Part shown: positions 13,710 to 23,102 of the stretch, piece by piece | Numbering within the stretch: the stretch's first letter is position 1 | Layout: every line of letters begins with the position of its first letter | The notes under the pieces: generated by a model | Seen by the model: only the letters and a program-made list of their open reading frames with translations | Databases searched by the model: none | Told to the model about the DNA's origin: nothing | Translations under genes and position numbers: made by a program | NCBI RefSeq assembly: GCF_023208015.1 | Contig: NZ_CP051627.1 | Location: 620,001-684,000, forward strand | Direction: 5' to 3' | Origin: Thermobifida alba | GTDB taxonomy: Bacteria; Actinomycetota; Actinomycetes; Streptosporangiales; Streptosporangiaceae | Length of the DNA: 64,000 bases

Positions 13710-14777
13710 ATGGTCGAGAGCGCGGTCGTGGTCGGGACCGGGCTGATCGGGACGTCGATCGCGTTGGCGCTGCACCAGCGCGGCGTCGACGTGGCGCTGA
13801 GCGACCGTGATCCGGCGGCCCTGCGGCTGGCCTGCGACCTGGGCGCCGGACGCCCCCTCGCCCAGGAGCAGACCGAACCCGCCGACGTCGCCGTGGTCGC
13901 GGTGCCGCCGGGCGCGGTGCCCGCGGTGCTGCGCGACGCCCAGCGGCGCGGTCTCGCCCGCGTCTACACCGATGTGGCCAGCGTCAAGTCCTCCGTGGTC
14001 CGCCGGGTCGCGGAACTCGGCTGCGACCTGACCAGCTACGTGCCGGGCCACCCCATGGGCGGACGCGAACGCCAGGGGCCCGGCGCGGCCCGCGCCGACC
14101 TGTTCCTGGGACGGTCCTGGGCCCTGTGCCCCGCCGCCGGGACCGATCCCGCCGCGGTCAAGACCGTCACCCTGCTCGCCGAGCTGTGCGGGGCCGACCC
14201 GCTGGTGGTCGACGAGGCCGCGCACGACCGGGCGGTGGCGCTGGTCTCCCACGCCCCCCACGCGGTCTCGGCCGCGGTGGCCGCGAGCCTGCTTGACGGC
14301 GACGCCACCGCGCTCGCCCTGGCCGGCCAGGGGGTGCGCGACATGACCCGCATCGCCGGAGGGGACGTGGGCCTGTGGCGGGAGATCCTCGGCCACAACG
14401 CCGGGCCCGTGGCCGCCGTGCTGGAGCGGGTCGCCGCGGACCTGGCCGCCGCGGCCGCCGCACTGCGGTCCGGCGACCCGGGGGTGGTCGAGGACCTGCT
14501 GGAGCGCGGCCGTGCCGGACACGCCCGGGTCCCCGGCAAGCGCGGAGCCGGACCCACCCCCGACGACGCGGTGCTGTCGGTGGTGATCCCCGACGAGCCC
14601 GGCGCGCTGGGGCGGCTGTTCGCGGCGGCGGCCGAGGCGGGGGTCAACGTCGAGGACGTGCGGATCGACCACTCCCCGGGGCTGCCGTTGGGCGTGGCGC
14701 AGCTGTCGGTGGTGCCCGAGGCGCGGGACCGTCTGGCGCGCGCCCTGACGGAGGGCGGCTGGTCGGTGCACCGCTGA
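13710..14777 (+). CDS. tyrA: Prephenate dehydrogenase with C-terminal ACT domain
   Basis: TyrA oxidatively decarboxylates prephenate to 4-hydroxyphenylpyruvate on the route to tyrosine. The 355-residue product begins with a Rossmann fold (VVGTGLIGTSIALAL). It contains the substrate motif YVPGHPMGGRERQGP and ends with an ACT-type domain (LSVVIPDEPGALGRLFAAAA), which usually gives feedback control by tyrosine. GAGGAGGGG just upstream fixes the ATG at 13710. Its place right after aroH joins two adjacent steps of the same branch. Confidence 0.93.
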   Translation: MVESAVVVGTGLIGTSIALALHQRGVDVALSDRDPAALRLACDLGAGRPLAQEQTEPADVAVVAVPPGAVPAVLRDAQRRGLARVYTDVASVKSSVVRRVAELGCDLTSYVPGHPMGGRERQGPGAARADLFLGRSWALCPAAGTDPAAVKTVTLLAELCGADPLVVDEAAHDRAVALVSHAPHAVSAAVAASLLDGDATALALAGQGVRDMTRIAGGDVGLWREILGHNAGPVAAVLERVAADLAAAAAALRSGDPGVVEDLLERGRAGHARVPGKRGAGPTPDDAVLSVVIPDEPGALGRLFAAAAEAGVNVEDVRIDHSPGLPLGVAQLSVVPEARDRLARALTEGGWSVHR

Positions 14778-14869
14778 GGCGTCGGCCGGTCCCGGCCGTC
14801 CCCCGACGATGGCGGAGGCGGGCCGGACGGCCTGTAGTCTGAACCGGAAAAGACGACAAGGCGGACGTT

Positions 14870-15589
14870 GTGCAGGGAGCGGCAGACGTGAGCGGGCAGG
14901 GGCGCGGCGAGGGGTTCGTCATCGCCATCGACGGCCCTTCGGGGTCGGGAAAGTCCAGCACGGCCAAGGGCGTGGCCCGGGCGCGTGACCTCAGGTACCT
15001 CGACACCGGCGCGATGTACCGCGCCATGACCTGGTGGATGCTGACCAACGGGATCGACGTCGCCGACGCCTCGGCCGTCGCCGACGCGGCCGCCCGCCCG
15101 GTCATCACCATGGGCACCGACCCGGACGCGCCCACCGTCCACGTCGACGGGGTGGACGTGGCCCGGCAGATCCGCACCGACGAGGTCACCGCCAACGTCA
15201 GCGCGGTCAGCGCCGTGCCCCGGGTGCGGGAGCTGCTCGTGGCCCGCCAGCGGGAGATCATCGCCGAGGCGTGCGCCACCGCCCCCGGCATCGTCGTCGA
15301 GGGCCGCGACATCACCACCGTGGTCGCGCCCGACGCGCCGGTGAAGCTGTTCCTGACCGCCAGCGCCGAGGCCCGCGCGCAGCGGCGCAGCAGGGAGGTG
15401 CGGTCCGACGACGTCGCGGCCACCCGGGAGGCCCTGGTCCGACGCGACCGGCTCGACTCCACCCGCGCGGTGTCCCCCCTGACGCAGACCCCCGACGCCA
15501 CCGAACTGGACACCACCGGCCTGTCCCTGGACGAGGTCATCGCGCTGGTGGTCAAACTCGCCGACGAGGCGCGGGCGTCGGCCGCCTGA
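14870..15589 (+). CDS. cmk: Cytidylate kinase
   Basis: Cmk phosphorylates CMP and dCMP. The 239-residue product has the P-loop GPSGSGKSSTAKGVA, the CMP-binding stretch YLDTGAMYRAMTWW, the EGRDITTVVAPDA motif, and the lid helix RAQRRSREVR. The start is uncertain. The GTG at 14870 has AAGGCGG 5 bases upstream, while a second in-frame GTG at 14888 has AGGGAGC. The choice changes only six residues. A 10-bp hairpin follows the gene. Confidence 0.94.
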   Translation: MQGAADVSGQGRGEGFVIAIDGPSGSGKSSTAKGVARARDLRYLDTGAMYRAMTWWMLTNGIDVADASAVADAAARPVITMGTDPDAPTVHVDGVDVARQIRTDEVTANVSAVSAVPRVRELLVARQREIIAEACATAPGIVVEGRDITTVVAPDAPVKLFLTASAEARAQRRSREVRSDDVAATREALVRRDRLDSTRAVSPLTQTPDATELDTTGLSLDEVIALVVKLADEARASAA

Positions 15590-15593
15590 TTCC

Positions 15594-15616
15594 CCGCGGC
15601 CCCGCCGGGGCCGCGG
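15594..15616 (+). terminator. Perfect 10-bp hairpin between cmk and der
   Basis: Arms at 15594-15603 and 15607-15616 are exact complements with a 3-base loop, starting 4 bases after the cmk stop. Confidence 0.55.
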
Positions 15617-15703
15617 CACCCGTGCCGGGACCGGCGCGGAGAACACGGTCCTCACGGCACGCATCCTGGGCGCGTGGGGACACTGCTACCGGGAGTATGT
15701 GTG

Positions 15704-17107
15704 ATGAGTGACATCGTCGACGAGCGCGCCGCAGCGGCCACCAGCGACGAGACGACACGGGTCAAACCCGTGGTGGCCGTGGTGGGACGCCCCAACGTGG
15801 GCAAGTCGTCCCTGGTCAACAGGATCATCGGACGCCGCGAGGCGGTCGTGGAGGACGTCCCCGGGGTCACCCGTGACCGGGTGGCCTACGACGCCGTCTG
15901 GCAGGGCCGCGAGTTCACCCTCGTCGACACCGGCGGATGGGAGACCAGCGCCAGCGGGCTGGCGGCGATGGTGGCCCGCCAGGCCGAGTACGCCGCCGAG
16001 ACCGCCGACGTGATCCTGTTCGTGGTGGACGCCACCGTCGGCATCACCGACGCCGACGAGGCGGTCACCCGTGTCCTGCGCGCCACCAGGCGGCCCGTGG
16101 TGCTGGCCGCGAACAAGGTCGACGGGCCGATGGGCGAGGCCGACGCGCTGGAGCTGTGGAACCTGGGCGTGGGCGAGCCGTACCCGGTCAGCGCGCTGCA
16201 CGGCCGCGGCACCGGGGACCTGCTCGACGCGGTGCTGGCGGCCATGCCCGAGGAGGCGCCCCGCGAGTCCGAGCCCGGGCCGGGCGGACCGCGCCGCATC
16301 GCCCTGGTGGGGCGGCCCAACGTCGGCAAGTCCAGCCTGCTCAACAAGCTCGCCGGGGAGGAGCGGGTGGTCGTGGACTCGGTGGCGGGCACCACCCGCG
16401 ACGCCGTCGACGAGCTCGTCGAACTGGGCGGCAGGACCTGGAAGTTCATCGACACCGCCGGTATCCGGCGCCGGTTCCGCGCGTTGCAGGGCGCCGACTA
16501 CTACGCCACGATGCGCACCACCACGGCGCTGGAGCGCGCCGAGGTCGCCGTGGTGCTGCTGGACGTCAGCGAACCGCTGGCCGACCAGGACGTGCGGATC
16601 GTCGAGCAGGTCGTCGAGGCCGGCCGGGCGCTGGTGCTGGCGTTCAACAAGTGGGACCTGCTGGACGAGGAGCGCCGCTACTACCTGGAGAAGGAGATCG
16701 ACCGGCAGCTGTCGCGGGTCAGCTGGGCGCCGCGCGTCAACATCTCCGCCAGGACCGGGCGGCACGTCGAGCGCCTGGTTCCGGCCATCGAGCAGGGACT
16801 GGCCAGCTGGGACACCCGCATTCCCACGGGACGCCTCAACACCTGGTTCAAGGAGCTGGTCGCGGCGACCCCGCCGCCCGCGCGCGGCGGCAGGCAGCCC
16901 AAGATCCTGTTCGCCACCCAGGCCGACACCCGGCCGCCGCACATCGTGCTGTTCACCACCGGCTTCCTGGAGGACAGCTACCGCCGGTTCATCGAGCGGC
17001 GCCTGCGCGAGGACTTCGGGTTCGAGGGCACGCCCATCAAGGTGAGCATGCGCATCCGCGAGAAGAAGGGCGGAAAGGTCCAGAAGGTGCACGGCAGGCG
17101 GAGCTAG
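15704..17107 (+). CDS. der: Ribosome-assembly GTPase Der (EngA)
   Basis: Der has two tandem GTPase domains and matures the 50S subunit. Both G1 motifs are identical in core ([10 protein letters not shown], near residues 29 and 209). Each domain has its DTGG/DTAG switch and NKxD motif (NKVD and NKWD). The C-terminal KH-like domain runs from about residue 370 to the basic end [14 protein letters not shown]. The ATG at 15704 follows GGGAG with 8-base spacing and gives 467 residues. It closes the conserved tyrA-cmk-der string. Confidence 0.95.
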   Translation: MSDIVDERAAAATSDETTRVKPVVAVVGRPNVGKSSLVNRIIGRREAVVEDVPGVTRDRVAYDAVWQGREFTLVDTGGWETSASGLAAMVARQAEYAAETADVILFVVDATVGITDADEAVTRVLRATRRPVVLAANKVDGPMGEADALELWNLGVGEPYPVSALHGRGTGDLLDAVLAAMPEEAPRESEPGPGGPRRIALVGRPNVGKSSLLNKLAGEERVVVDSVAGTTRDAVDELVELGGRTWKFIDTAGIRRRFRALQGADYYATMRTTTALERAEVAVVLLDVSEPLADQDVRIVEQVVEAGRALVLAFNKWDLLDEERRYYLEKEIDRQLSRVSWAPRVNISARTGRHVERLVPAIEQGLASWDTRIPTGRLNTWFKELVAATPPPARGGRQPKILFATQADTRPPHIVLFTTGFLEDSYRRFIERRLREDFGFEGTPIKVSMRIREKKGGKVQKVHGRRS

Positions 17108-17117
17108 ACCCGCGGGG

Positions 17118-17148
17118 CCGCGGTTCCGGGATCACACCGGGACCGCGG
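17118..17148. terminator. Bidirectional hairpin between der and the DoxX gene
   Basis: Arms at 17118-17129 and 17137-17148 pair over 12 bases with one mismatch and a 7-base loop. It lies between the convergent genes and overlaps the last codons of the DoxX gene. Confidence 0.6.
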
Positions 17149-17578
17149 CGGCCAGGGCCGCGCCGACGAACACCGCCTGCAGCGCCGTGCGCTGCGGCAG
17201 CGGGGTGACGGGGCGTCCGGCCAGGGTGAGGCCGCGGCGGGCGGCGGAGACGTTCGCGGGGAACAGGGCGAGCAGCAGCAGCGCCAGGGCGACCGCGGCG
17301 TAGGGGGCGACCGGGGGGAGCAGCAGGGCCGCGGCGCCCGCGAACTCCAGGACGCCGGTGACGGTGACCAGCAGGGCGGGGCGGGGGAGGGCGGGCGGGA
17401 CCATCGCGACGAGGTCGTCGCGCCGGGGCCGGGTGAAGTGCGCGGAGCCGGTGACGGCGAACATCAGCGCGAGTCCGCCGCGCAGTGCCGCCTGCCAGTG
17501 GTCGAGTGCGTCGACACCGGCGAGGCCGAGCAGGCGCAGCGCGGCGAAACCGCCGAGCAGGACGATGAGCGGAACCAC
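17132..17578 (-). CDS. DoxX-family integral membrane protein
   Basis: The 148-residue product has four predicted membrane segments, including LIVLLGGFAALRLLGLA and VTVTGVLEFAGAAALLLPP, and the DoxX landmark GSAHFTRPRRDDLVAMVPP. DoxX-like proteins are small membrane proteins often linked to redox or stress defence, and their reaction is generally unknown. The GTG at 17578 has an AGGGGG site upstream. It is divergent from a TetR gene, with an operator-like palindrome between them, so it is probably that regulator's target. Confidence 0.8.
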   Translation of the reverse strand: MVPLIVLLGGFAALRLLGLAGVDALDHWQAALRGGLALMFAVTGSAHFTRPRRDDLVAMVPPALPRPALLVTVTGVLEFAGAAALLLPPVAPYAAVALALLLLALFPANVSAARRGLTLAGRPVTPLPQRTALQAVFVGAALAAAVPV

Positions 17579-17600
17579 GGGAACCCCCTGATCTGGACAG

Positions 17601-17637
17601 TGACAAGATTCCACCCCGTCCGCAAGGAACTTGTCAA
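17601..17637. promoter_or_regulatory. TetR operator candidate overlapping the doxX promoter
   Basis: TGACAAG (17601-17607) and CTTGTCA (17630-17636) form a perfect 7-bp inverted repeat, extended inward by TTCC/GGAA with a one-base bulge. On the minus strand TTGACA (17632-17637) and TGGAAT (17608-17613), with an 18-base spacer, form a promoter for the DoxX gene inside this repeat. A repressor bound here would block it. Confidence 0.6.
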
Positions 17638-17683
17638 TGGCAAGATTGGGGTCGGGGGCGGCACCCGCCGCGAGTGAGAGGAC

Positions 17684-18241
17684 GTGAGGACGATCGGCGC
17701 CCGCAGCTACCACCACGGCGACCTGAGACGGGCCCTGCTGGACGAGGCGGTCGCCGCGATCGCCGAGTCGGGGCCGTCCGGATGGAGCCTGCGTGAACTG
17801 GCCCGCCGCGCGGGAGTCTCCCACGCCGCGCCCGCCCACCACTTCGGCGACAGGGCGGGACTGCTCACGGCGGTCGCCGCCGAGGGCTTCGACCTGCTCG
17901 CCGAGGCGCTGGCCGGCGCGGGCGGGGACCTGCTCGACATGGGAGTGGCCTACGTGCGCTTCGCCGACACCCACCGGGCCCACTTCGAGGTGATGTTCCG
18001 CCCCCGGCTGTACCGGGCCGACGACCCGAAGGTGCGCGCCGCCCGGGCCCGTACCCACGACGTCCTGCACGGCGGGGTCCGGCGGGCGGTGGACGGGGAG
18101 AGCGACACCGCCGCACGGGCCGCCTGGTCGATCGTGCACGGCTTCGCCGAACTGTGGCTCAACGGCGCCCTGCCCGCCGCCCCGGGCGACGACCCGGGGG
18201 AGGCCGCCCGTCCCGTCATCCGGCTGCTGTTCGACCGGTGA
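17684..18241 (+). CDS. TetR/AcrR-family transcriptional regulator
   Basis: The 185-residue protein has a typical N-terminal TetR helix-turn-helix (SLRELARRAGVSHAAPAHHF) and a helical ligand-binding C-terminus containing AAWSIVHGFAELWLNG. From memory this is the TetR C-terminal WHG-type domain. It is probably the repressor of the divergent DoxX membrane protein and of itself through the palindrome at 17601-17636. The GTG at 17684 follows GAGAGGACG. The ligand cannot be inferred. Confidence 0.85.
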   Translation: MRTIGARSYHHGDLRRALLDEAVAAIAESGPSGWSLRELARRAGVSHAAPAHHFGDRAGLLTAVAAEGFDLLAEALAGAGGDLLDMGVAYVRFADTHRAHFEVMFRPRLYRADDPKVRAARARTHDVLHGGVRRAVDGESDTAARAAWSIVHGFAELWLNGALPAAPGDDPGEAARPVIRLLFDR

Positions 18242-18578
18242 GCCCCCGGGGCACGGGACGCGCCGCGGTCACGCCCCGCCCGGACCCGGAGCAGACGCTC
18301 CCCGGCCCCGCGGGCCCCGAGCCCGCCCGGGAGGCTCCGGACGCGGTCCGCAGTCCGACCGTCGGGCGGCCTGCACGGCAGGCGGTACCTTGGCGGGTAC
18401 GGAGGCGCCTCACGGACACCGTCCCCGGCCTTCGCGCACCGGAAAGCCCGTGACCGCGGTCGGAGTCCGGGGAGGGGCGCCGGGGCCCGGCGGGTCCGTG
18501 GACGCCACGACGGACGCGCGGAGCAGGACCCGGCGCCGGTGCGGGCGCGCCCGGACGGGAAGCCGTGAGGAGGAGCCG

Positions 18579-19082
18579 ATGGAGCGGATTCTGGTCAGCG
18601 CCTGCCTGATGGGGCGGGCGGTGCGTTTCGACGGACGGGCCAAACCCACCGACCACGAGATCTTCCTGCGCTGGCGGGAGGAGGGCCGGCTCATCCCGTT
18701 CTGCCCCGAGGTCGTCGGCGGCCTGCCGGTCCCCCGACCGCCCGCCGAGATCGAGGGCGGCCGGGGAGCGCGCGCCGTCCTGGAGGGCCGGGCGCGCATC
18801 CGCACCCCCGAGGGCCGCGACGTCACCGCGTTCTTCCTCGCCGGGGCCCGGGCGGCCCTGCACGCCGCCCGGGAGCAGGGGGTGCGGCTGGCCGTGCTGA
18901 AGGAGAACAGCCCCTCCTGCGGGGTCCACCGGGTCTTCGACGGGTCCTTCACCGGCACCAGGGCCCCGGGCGCGGGACTGACCACCCTGCTGCTGCGCGA
19001 CCACGGCATCGACGTCTTCAGCGAGGACGAGCTCCCCGAGGCCCAGGCCCGCCTGACCGAACTGGAGGCGGAGACGGCCTGA
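18579..19082 (+). CDS. DUF523 family protein
   Basis: The 167-residue product matches the DUF523 family. Conserved cysteines lie in SACLMG, FCPEVVGGLPVPRPP and KENSPSCG, and the end carries DHGIDVFSEDEL. The Cys pattern and family members suggest a metal- or sulfur-related role, but the function is unknown. GAGGAGGAG just upstream fixes the ATG. It stands alone between the TetR gene and the P450 cluster. The preceding 330 bases hold no recognisable gene. Confidence 0.82.
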   Translation: MERILVSACLMGRAVRFDGRAKPTDHEIFLRWREEGRLIPFCPEVVGGLPVPRPPAEIEGGRGARAVLEGRARIRTPEGRDVTAFFLAGARAALHAAREQGVRLAVLKENSPSCGVHRVFDGSFTGTRAPGAGLTTLLLRDHGIDVFSEDELPEAQARLTELEAETA

Positions 19083-19180
19083 CCGCCCGGCCGCCGGGGA
19101 AGCAGGCGTCCCGGCCGCGTCGACGGAGGCGGGCCGCACGTGCCGCCCGCCCCGCCGTCCCCGAGAGGGAGCGGAAGGCT

Positions 19181-19213
19181 TTGAAATTCGACTTACTAGT
19201 AAGTTAGTATAGT
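19181..19213 (+). promoter_or_regulatory. Promoter with perfect 14-bp operator palindrome upstream of the P450 gene
   Basis: ACTTACTAGTAAGT at 19191-19204 is a perfect palindrome. It lies between TTGAAA (19181-19186) and TAGTAT (19205-19210), hexamers 18 bases apart. A repressor bound in the spacer would block the promoter. A related imperfect palindrome occurs at 26743-26758 in the same cluster. Confidence 0.6.
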
Positions 19214-19359
19214 GGCGGGACGCCCGACAGGGTCCCAAAGCCCGGGGCCGGCCGGGGTCTGGAGACCAAGAAGGCCGACCGGTGCCGTCTGCGTGCGGAA
19301 GCGCCCGCGCGGGCGGCGTGGGTGTCGACCGGATTCGTGTGGTGGAAAGGACGACCGTC

Positions 19360-20607
19360 ATGGCCGCTGGTGCCCAGATCATCGACGACCTCCTGAGGCC
19401 CGATGTCAATGCCGACCCGCACCAGGCGCTCGCCCGTCTGCGTGAGCTGGACTCGATCCACTGGAGCGAGCCCCACCGCGCCTGGCTGGCCACCCGCTAC
19501 AACGACATCTCGGAGGCCTACCGGAACCGTGCGCTGTCGTCCGACCGGGTCCGCCCGCTGCTCGCCATGAACAAGGACGAGAACGAGCAGTCGACCGCGA
19601 CGACCCGCGTACGGGAACTGCTGAGCCAGTGGATGGTGGTCAGCGATCCGCCGCAGCACACGCGGCTGCGCCGCCTCGCCGCGGGCGCCTTCAAGCAGCA
19701 GCGGATCGTGGACATGAACCAGCGGATCCAGCAGCTCGTCGACGACCTGCTCGACCGGTTCATCGCCGGGGGGCACACCGACCTCATCGAACACCTCGCC
19801 TACCCGCTGCCCGCGATCGTGATCGCGGAGATGCTCGGCGCTCCCCAGGAGGACCGTGACCGCTTCCGGCACTGGTCCGACGAACTGGCGCTGGTGGCCT
19901 TCGGGGCCGGGGGAGACGCCAGGGAGGAGCGGCACGAGCGGGCGCTGCGCGGGATGGAGGAGATGGTCTCGTTCTTCCGCGAGCTCATCGAACTCCGCCG
20001 CCGGGAACCGGGGGACGACATGCTCACCGCGATGATGGCCGGCGACGGGAGCGGCGACGAGCTCACCGAGGACGAACTCGTCGCCATGTGCGCCCTGCTG
20101 CTCTTCGCCGGCCACGAGACGACCACGAACTCGATCGCCAACGGGATCGTGGCCCTGCTCCAGCACCCCGACCAGCTGGCCCTGCTGCGGGAGGAGCCGG
20201 ATCTCATCTCCTCCGCGGTGGAGGAGCTCCTCCGCTTCGACGGCCCGATCAAGGTGATCAACCGCTGGGTGACGCAGGACACCGAGCTGGCCGGTCAGCA
20301 GATCCGGGCCGGAGAGCGCGTCTACCTGGTGCTGTCCGCGGCCAACCGGGACCCCGCGAAGTTCACCGACCCGGACGCCCTGGACCTGCGGCGCAGCCCC
20401 AACCCGCACATCGCCTTCGGCAAGGGGATCCACGCCTGCCTGGGGGCGCAGCTCGCACGCCTGGAGACCAGAATCGCCATCGGCAGCGTCGTGCGGCGGC
20501 TGCCGGGACTGCGCCTGGCAGGAGAACTCTCCTACAAGGAGAGCCTCGCCGCCCGCGCCCTCCACAGGCTTCCCGTCGCCCACGACGCACTGCCCACCCA
20601 CCGGTGA
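19360..20607 (+). CDS. Cytochrome P450
   Basis: The 415-residue soluble bacterial P450 should hydroxylate a hydrophobic substrate using electrons from the ferredoxin encoded next. Visible landmarks are the I-helix oxygen-binding motif AGHETT (about residues 250-255), the K-helix ExxR (EELLR) and the heme loop FGKGIHACLG with the axial ligand Cys360. The N-terminus lacks a membrane anchor. The ATG at 19360 follows GGAAAGGA; a frame open upstream to 19282 lacks such a site. The preceding palindromic promoter and the downstream ligases suggest inducible catabolism. The substrate is unknown. Confidence 0.93.
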   Translation: MAAGAQIIDDLLRPDVNADPHQALARLRELDSIHWSEPHRAWLATRYNDISEAYRNRALSSDRVRPLLAMNKDENEQSTATTRVRELLSQWMVVSDPPQHTRLRRLAAGAFKQQRIVDMNQRIQQLVDDLLDRFIAGGHTDLIEHLAYPLPAIVIAEMLGAPQEDRDRFRHWSDELALVAFGAGGDAREERHERALRGMEEMVSFFRELIELRRREPGDDMLTAMMAGDGSGDELTEDELVAMCALLLFAGHETTTNSIANGIVALLQHPDQLALLREEPDLISSAVEELLRFDGPIKVINRWVTQDTELAGQQIRAGERVYLVLSAANRDPAKFTDPDALDLRRSPNPHIAFGKGIHACLGAQLARLETRIAIGSVVRRLPGLRLAGELSYKESLAARALHRLPVAHDALPTHR

Positions 20608-20629
20608 CGACCGCCCGCAGGAGACGAAC

Positions 20630-20827
20630 GTGAAGATCATCGCAGACAGCAGCCGGTGCGAAGGCCACGCCCAGTGCAACATCGCCGATCCGGACCTGTT
20701 CCCGCTGAACGAGGACGGCTACACCGCGCTCACCGACGCGGGGATGCAGGTCCCGCCGGACGAGGAGCGGCAGGCGCAGCAGGGGGTGTCGGCCTGCCCC
20801 GTGGCGGCGCTGCGCCTGATCGACTGA
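20630..20827 (+). CDS. [3Fe-4S] ferredoxin, P450 redox partner
   Basis: The 65-residue protein has the CYP-type ferredoxin pattern: Cys10-x2-His13-x2-Cys16 (CEGHAQC) and Cys56 followed by Pro (SACPVAAL). His in the fourth-ligand position predicts a [3Fe-4S] rather than a [4Fe-4S] cluster. It starts 22 bases after the P450 stop with a CAGGAG ribosome site, so it is co-transcribed and almost certainly feeds electrons to that P450. No ferredoxin reductase gene is seen nearby. Confidence 0.93.
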   Translation: MKIIADSSRCEGHAQCNIADPDLFPLNEDGYTALTDAGMQVPPDEERQAQQGVSACPVAALRLID

Positions 20828-20864
20828 CCCGTCCCGGCCCGGCGGCGCTCCTCCGGGGCAGGCC

Positions 20865-20894
20865 CGGTGCGGCCGGATCCCTCCGGCCGCACCG
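20865..20894 (+). terminator. Perfect 13-bp hairpin after the ferredoxin gene
   Basis: Arms at 20865-20877 and 20882-20894 are exact complements with a 4-base loop. The hairpin lies 37 bases after the ferredoxin stop and probably ends or weakens the P450 transcript. Confidence 0.65.
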
Positions 20895-21014
20895 GCGGTC
20901 CCCGGGGACCGTGCCGTGTCCCGCTCCGGGACCGGCGAACGCGCGCAGAGCGGAGGCGGCGCACGGGCCGGAAGGGCAAGGGTGACCACGGAAACGGAAA
21001 GAGGACGAGGACAG

Positions 21015-21947
21015 GTGACACAAGAGGCACTCCCCGGTGTGCCGGCACCGCTGCGAGAGGCCCTGGCAGCGGCCCCGGTCCCGCAGGTGACCACGGTGGC
21101 GGGATGCGACATCTCGTGGTTCTCCTGGGGGGACGCCACCCGGCAGCCCGTGGTGTTCGTCCACGGCGGGGCCGCGCACAGCTGGTGGTGGAGTTTCACC
21201 GCGCCGCTGCTCAGCGACCGCTACCACGTGGTCGCACTCGACCTGTCCGGGCACGGTGACAGCGGTCACCGTGCCCACTACTCTTTCGCGGGGTGGGTGG
21301 AGGAGGTCGCCGCGGTGGTCGAGCGGCTTCCCGGCGGGCTCCCGCCCATCGTGGTGGGGCATTCGATGGGCGGGATGGTGGCCACGCTCTTCGCCCTCGA
21401 ACACGGAAGCCGAATGGCGGGGCTCATCAGCATCGACTCGCCGCTGTCGAAGGCGGACGCGGCCAACTTCACCAAGGACAACGGGGTCCTGGCGCAGACG
21501 AGGAGCTACTCCAGCAGGGACGAGGCCGTGGCCAGGTTCCGCCTGCTGCCGCCCCAGGACGTCGTCGCCGACGAGCTCCTCGCCCACGTCGCCCGGCACA
21601 GCGTGGCGTCCACCGGCGACGGCCGCTGGTCGTGGAAGTTCGACGCGAAGGTCTTCCTGGAGCATCCGGAGGACCGCCTCAAGGACCTGCTGGGCGTGCT
21701 CGACTCCCTCGTCTGCCCCCTGGGCGTCATCGCGGCGGAGAAGTCCGACGTGGTCCCCGAGTCCGACCGGGAACGGATCGCGGACATGGCGCGCACGGCG
21801 CCGGCCGAGCGCCCTGTCGTGTACTGGCCGATCGACGGGGGGCACCACCTCATGTTCGACCGCCCGCTCGAACTGGTCGCGGCGATCCGCGACACCATCG
21901 AGGAGTGGCGGAGCCGCCGGAAGACGGCAGAGGAGGCAGGATCGTGA
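21015..21947 (+). CDS. Alpha/beta-fold hydrolase
   Basis: The 310-residue product is a classical alpha/beta hydrolase. An oxyanion-hole HGG motif (VFVHGGAAHSWWW) precedes the nucleophile elbow GHSMGG with Ser117. The C-terminal catalytic His lies in DGGHHLMFDRP. It would hydrolyse an ester, lactone or C-C bond in the pathway of this cluster. Start choice: the GTG at 21015 has GGACGAGG upstream, and another GTG at 20982 would add 11 residues. The stop overlaps the following SDR gene by 4 bases, so the two are coupled. Confidence 0.85.
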   Translation: MTQEALPGVPAPLREALAAAPVPQVTTVAGCDISWFSWGDATRQPVVFVHGGAAHSWWWSFTAPLLSDRYHVVALDLSGHGDSGHRAHYSFAGWVEEVAAVVERLPGGLPPIVVGHSMGGMVATLFALEHGSRMAGLISIDSPLSKADAANFTKDNGVLAQTRSYSSRDEAVARFRLLPPQDVVADELLAHVARHSVASTGDGRWSWKFDAKVFLEHPEDRLKDLLGVLDSLVCPLGVIAAEKSDVVPESDRERIADMARTAPAERPVVYWPIDGGHHLMFDRPLELVAAIRDTIEEWRSRRKTAEEAGS

Positions 21948-22723
21948 CGGAGCGCACGTGTGTGGTCACCGGAGCCGCGTCCGGGATCGGCGCCGCGGTG
22001 GCCGAGAGCTTCCGGGCGAGCGGACACACCGTCATCGGCGTGGACGTGGCCGGAGGCGACGTCCACGCGGACCTGTCCCGGCCCGACGGGCGTCGCTTCG
22101 CCGTCGAGCAGCTCACGCGGCGGGCGGCCGCCGTGGACGTGGTGGTGGCCTGTGCGGGACTGGCGCGGCCCGAGCCGGTGACCCTCAGCGTCAACTACTT
22201 CGGCGTGGTCGACCTGCTGGCGGGGCTGCTGCCGCTGCTGCGGCGCGGCCGGTCGCCCCGGGTCGTGGTGGTGTCGTCGGTGGCCGCGGTGCACCGGACA
22301 CTGGACTCCCTCGTCCAGGCCTGCCTGGACCACGACGAGGAGGCGGCGCTGGACCTGGGGCGGCGGGCGGTGGAGGCGGGCAAGGGCATCGGCATCTACG
22401 CCGCGTCCAAGCAGGCCCTGGCGCGCTGGGTGCGGCGGACGGCGTCCACCGAGGCGTGGGCCGGACACGGGATCGCGTTGAACGCGGTGGGGCCGGGGGT
22501 GGTGCTGACCCCGATGATCGCCGCGGAGTGGGCCAGCCCGGCCGGGCGGGAGGCCCTGAGCAGGCAGGTTCCGATGCCGTTGACCCGGGGGCCGATCGAC
22601 GTGGGCCAGATCGTGCGGACCGTGCGGTTCCTCGCGGACCCGGACAACACCGCCGTCACCGGGCAGACGGTGTATGTCGACGGCGGTGCCGACGCACAAC
22701 TCCGGGGGGACCGGCAGTGGTGA
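21944..22723 (+). CDS. Short-chain dehydrogenase/reductase
   Basis: The 259-residue SDR binds NAD(P) through TGAASGIGAAVAESF and has the YAASK catalytic Tyr-Lys pair. It ends with the usual VTGQTVYVDGGAD. The central region between strand 4 and the catalytic Tyr is shorter than in most classical SDRs and resembles 3-alpha-hydroxysteroid dehydrogenase-like members. It probably oxidises a secondary alcohol made by the P450. The GTG overlaps the hydrolase stop (GTGA). A 12-bp hairpin follows. Confidence 0.88.
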   Translation: MTERTCVVTGAASGIGAAVAESFRASGHTVIGVDVAGGDVHADLSRPDGRRFAVEQLTRRAAAVDVVVACAGLARPEPVTLSVNYFGVVDLLAGLLPLLRRGRSPRVVVVSSVAAVHRTLDSLVQACLDHDEEAALDLGRRAVEAGKGIGIYAASKQALARWVRRTASTEAWAGHGIALNAVGPGVVLTPMIAAEWASPAGREALSRQVPMPLTRGPIDVGQIVRTVRFLADPDNTAVTGQTVYVDGGADAQLRGDRQW

Positions 22724-22775
22724 CCGGGGGCCGGGGCACGGTCGGGTAGCGGATGCCCGCGACGGTTTGGCCGTC

Positions 22776-22811
22776 CTCCTCCCGGGGCTCCGACGGCCTC
22801 CCCGGGAGGAG
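22776..22811 (+). terminator. 12-bp hairpin after the SDR gene
   Basis: Arms at 22776-22787 and 22800-22811 pair perfectly around a 12-base loop, about 50 bases after the SDR stop. Confidence 0.6.
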
Positions 22812-23102
22812 CGGCACGCAGGACCGGTCCGTTTCCGGGGCCCGCGCACCGGGAGGCCGGTGCGCTCCGCACCGTCGCGGTCACTCTCCCGGGGGGAGTT
22901 TCAGCCGCATGACCTGACAGAACAGGGTTTCTGTCGCGCTGTGGGCCGGAGGGTCGCCAACACTGGCGGGTCTGTCCGGTGTGATGTAGCTTATAGTCCC
23001 CCGTCAAACAAACGGCCGTCAGATAAAGGCCGGTGCCGCTGACTGTGGGCAGCGCGGGGCTTCGGCCTGTGGAGCGATGTCAGGAAGGAAGCGTGGTCAG
23101 AG

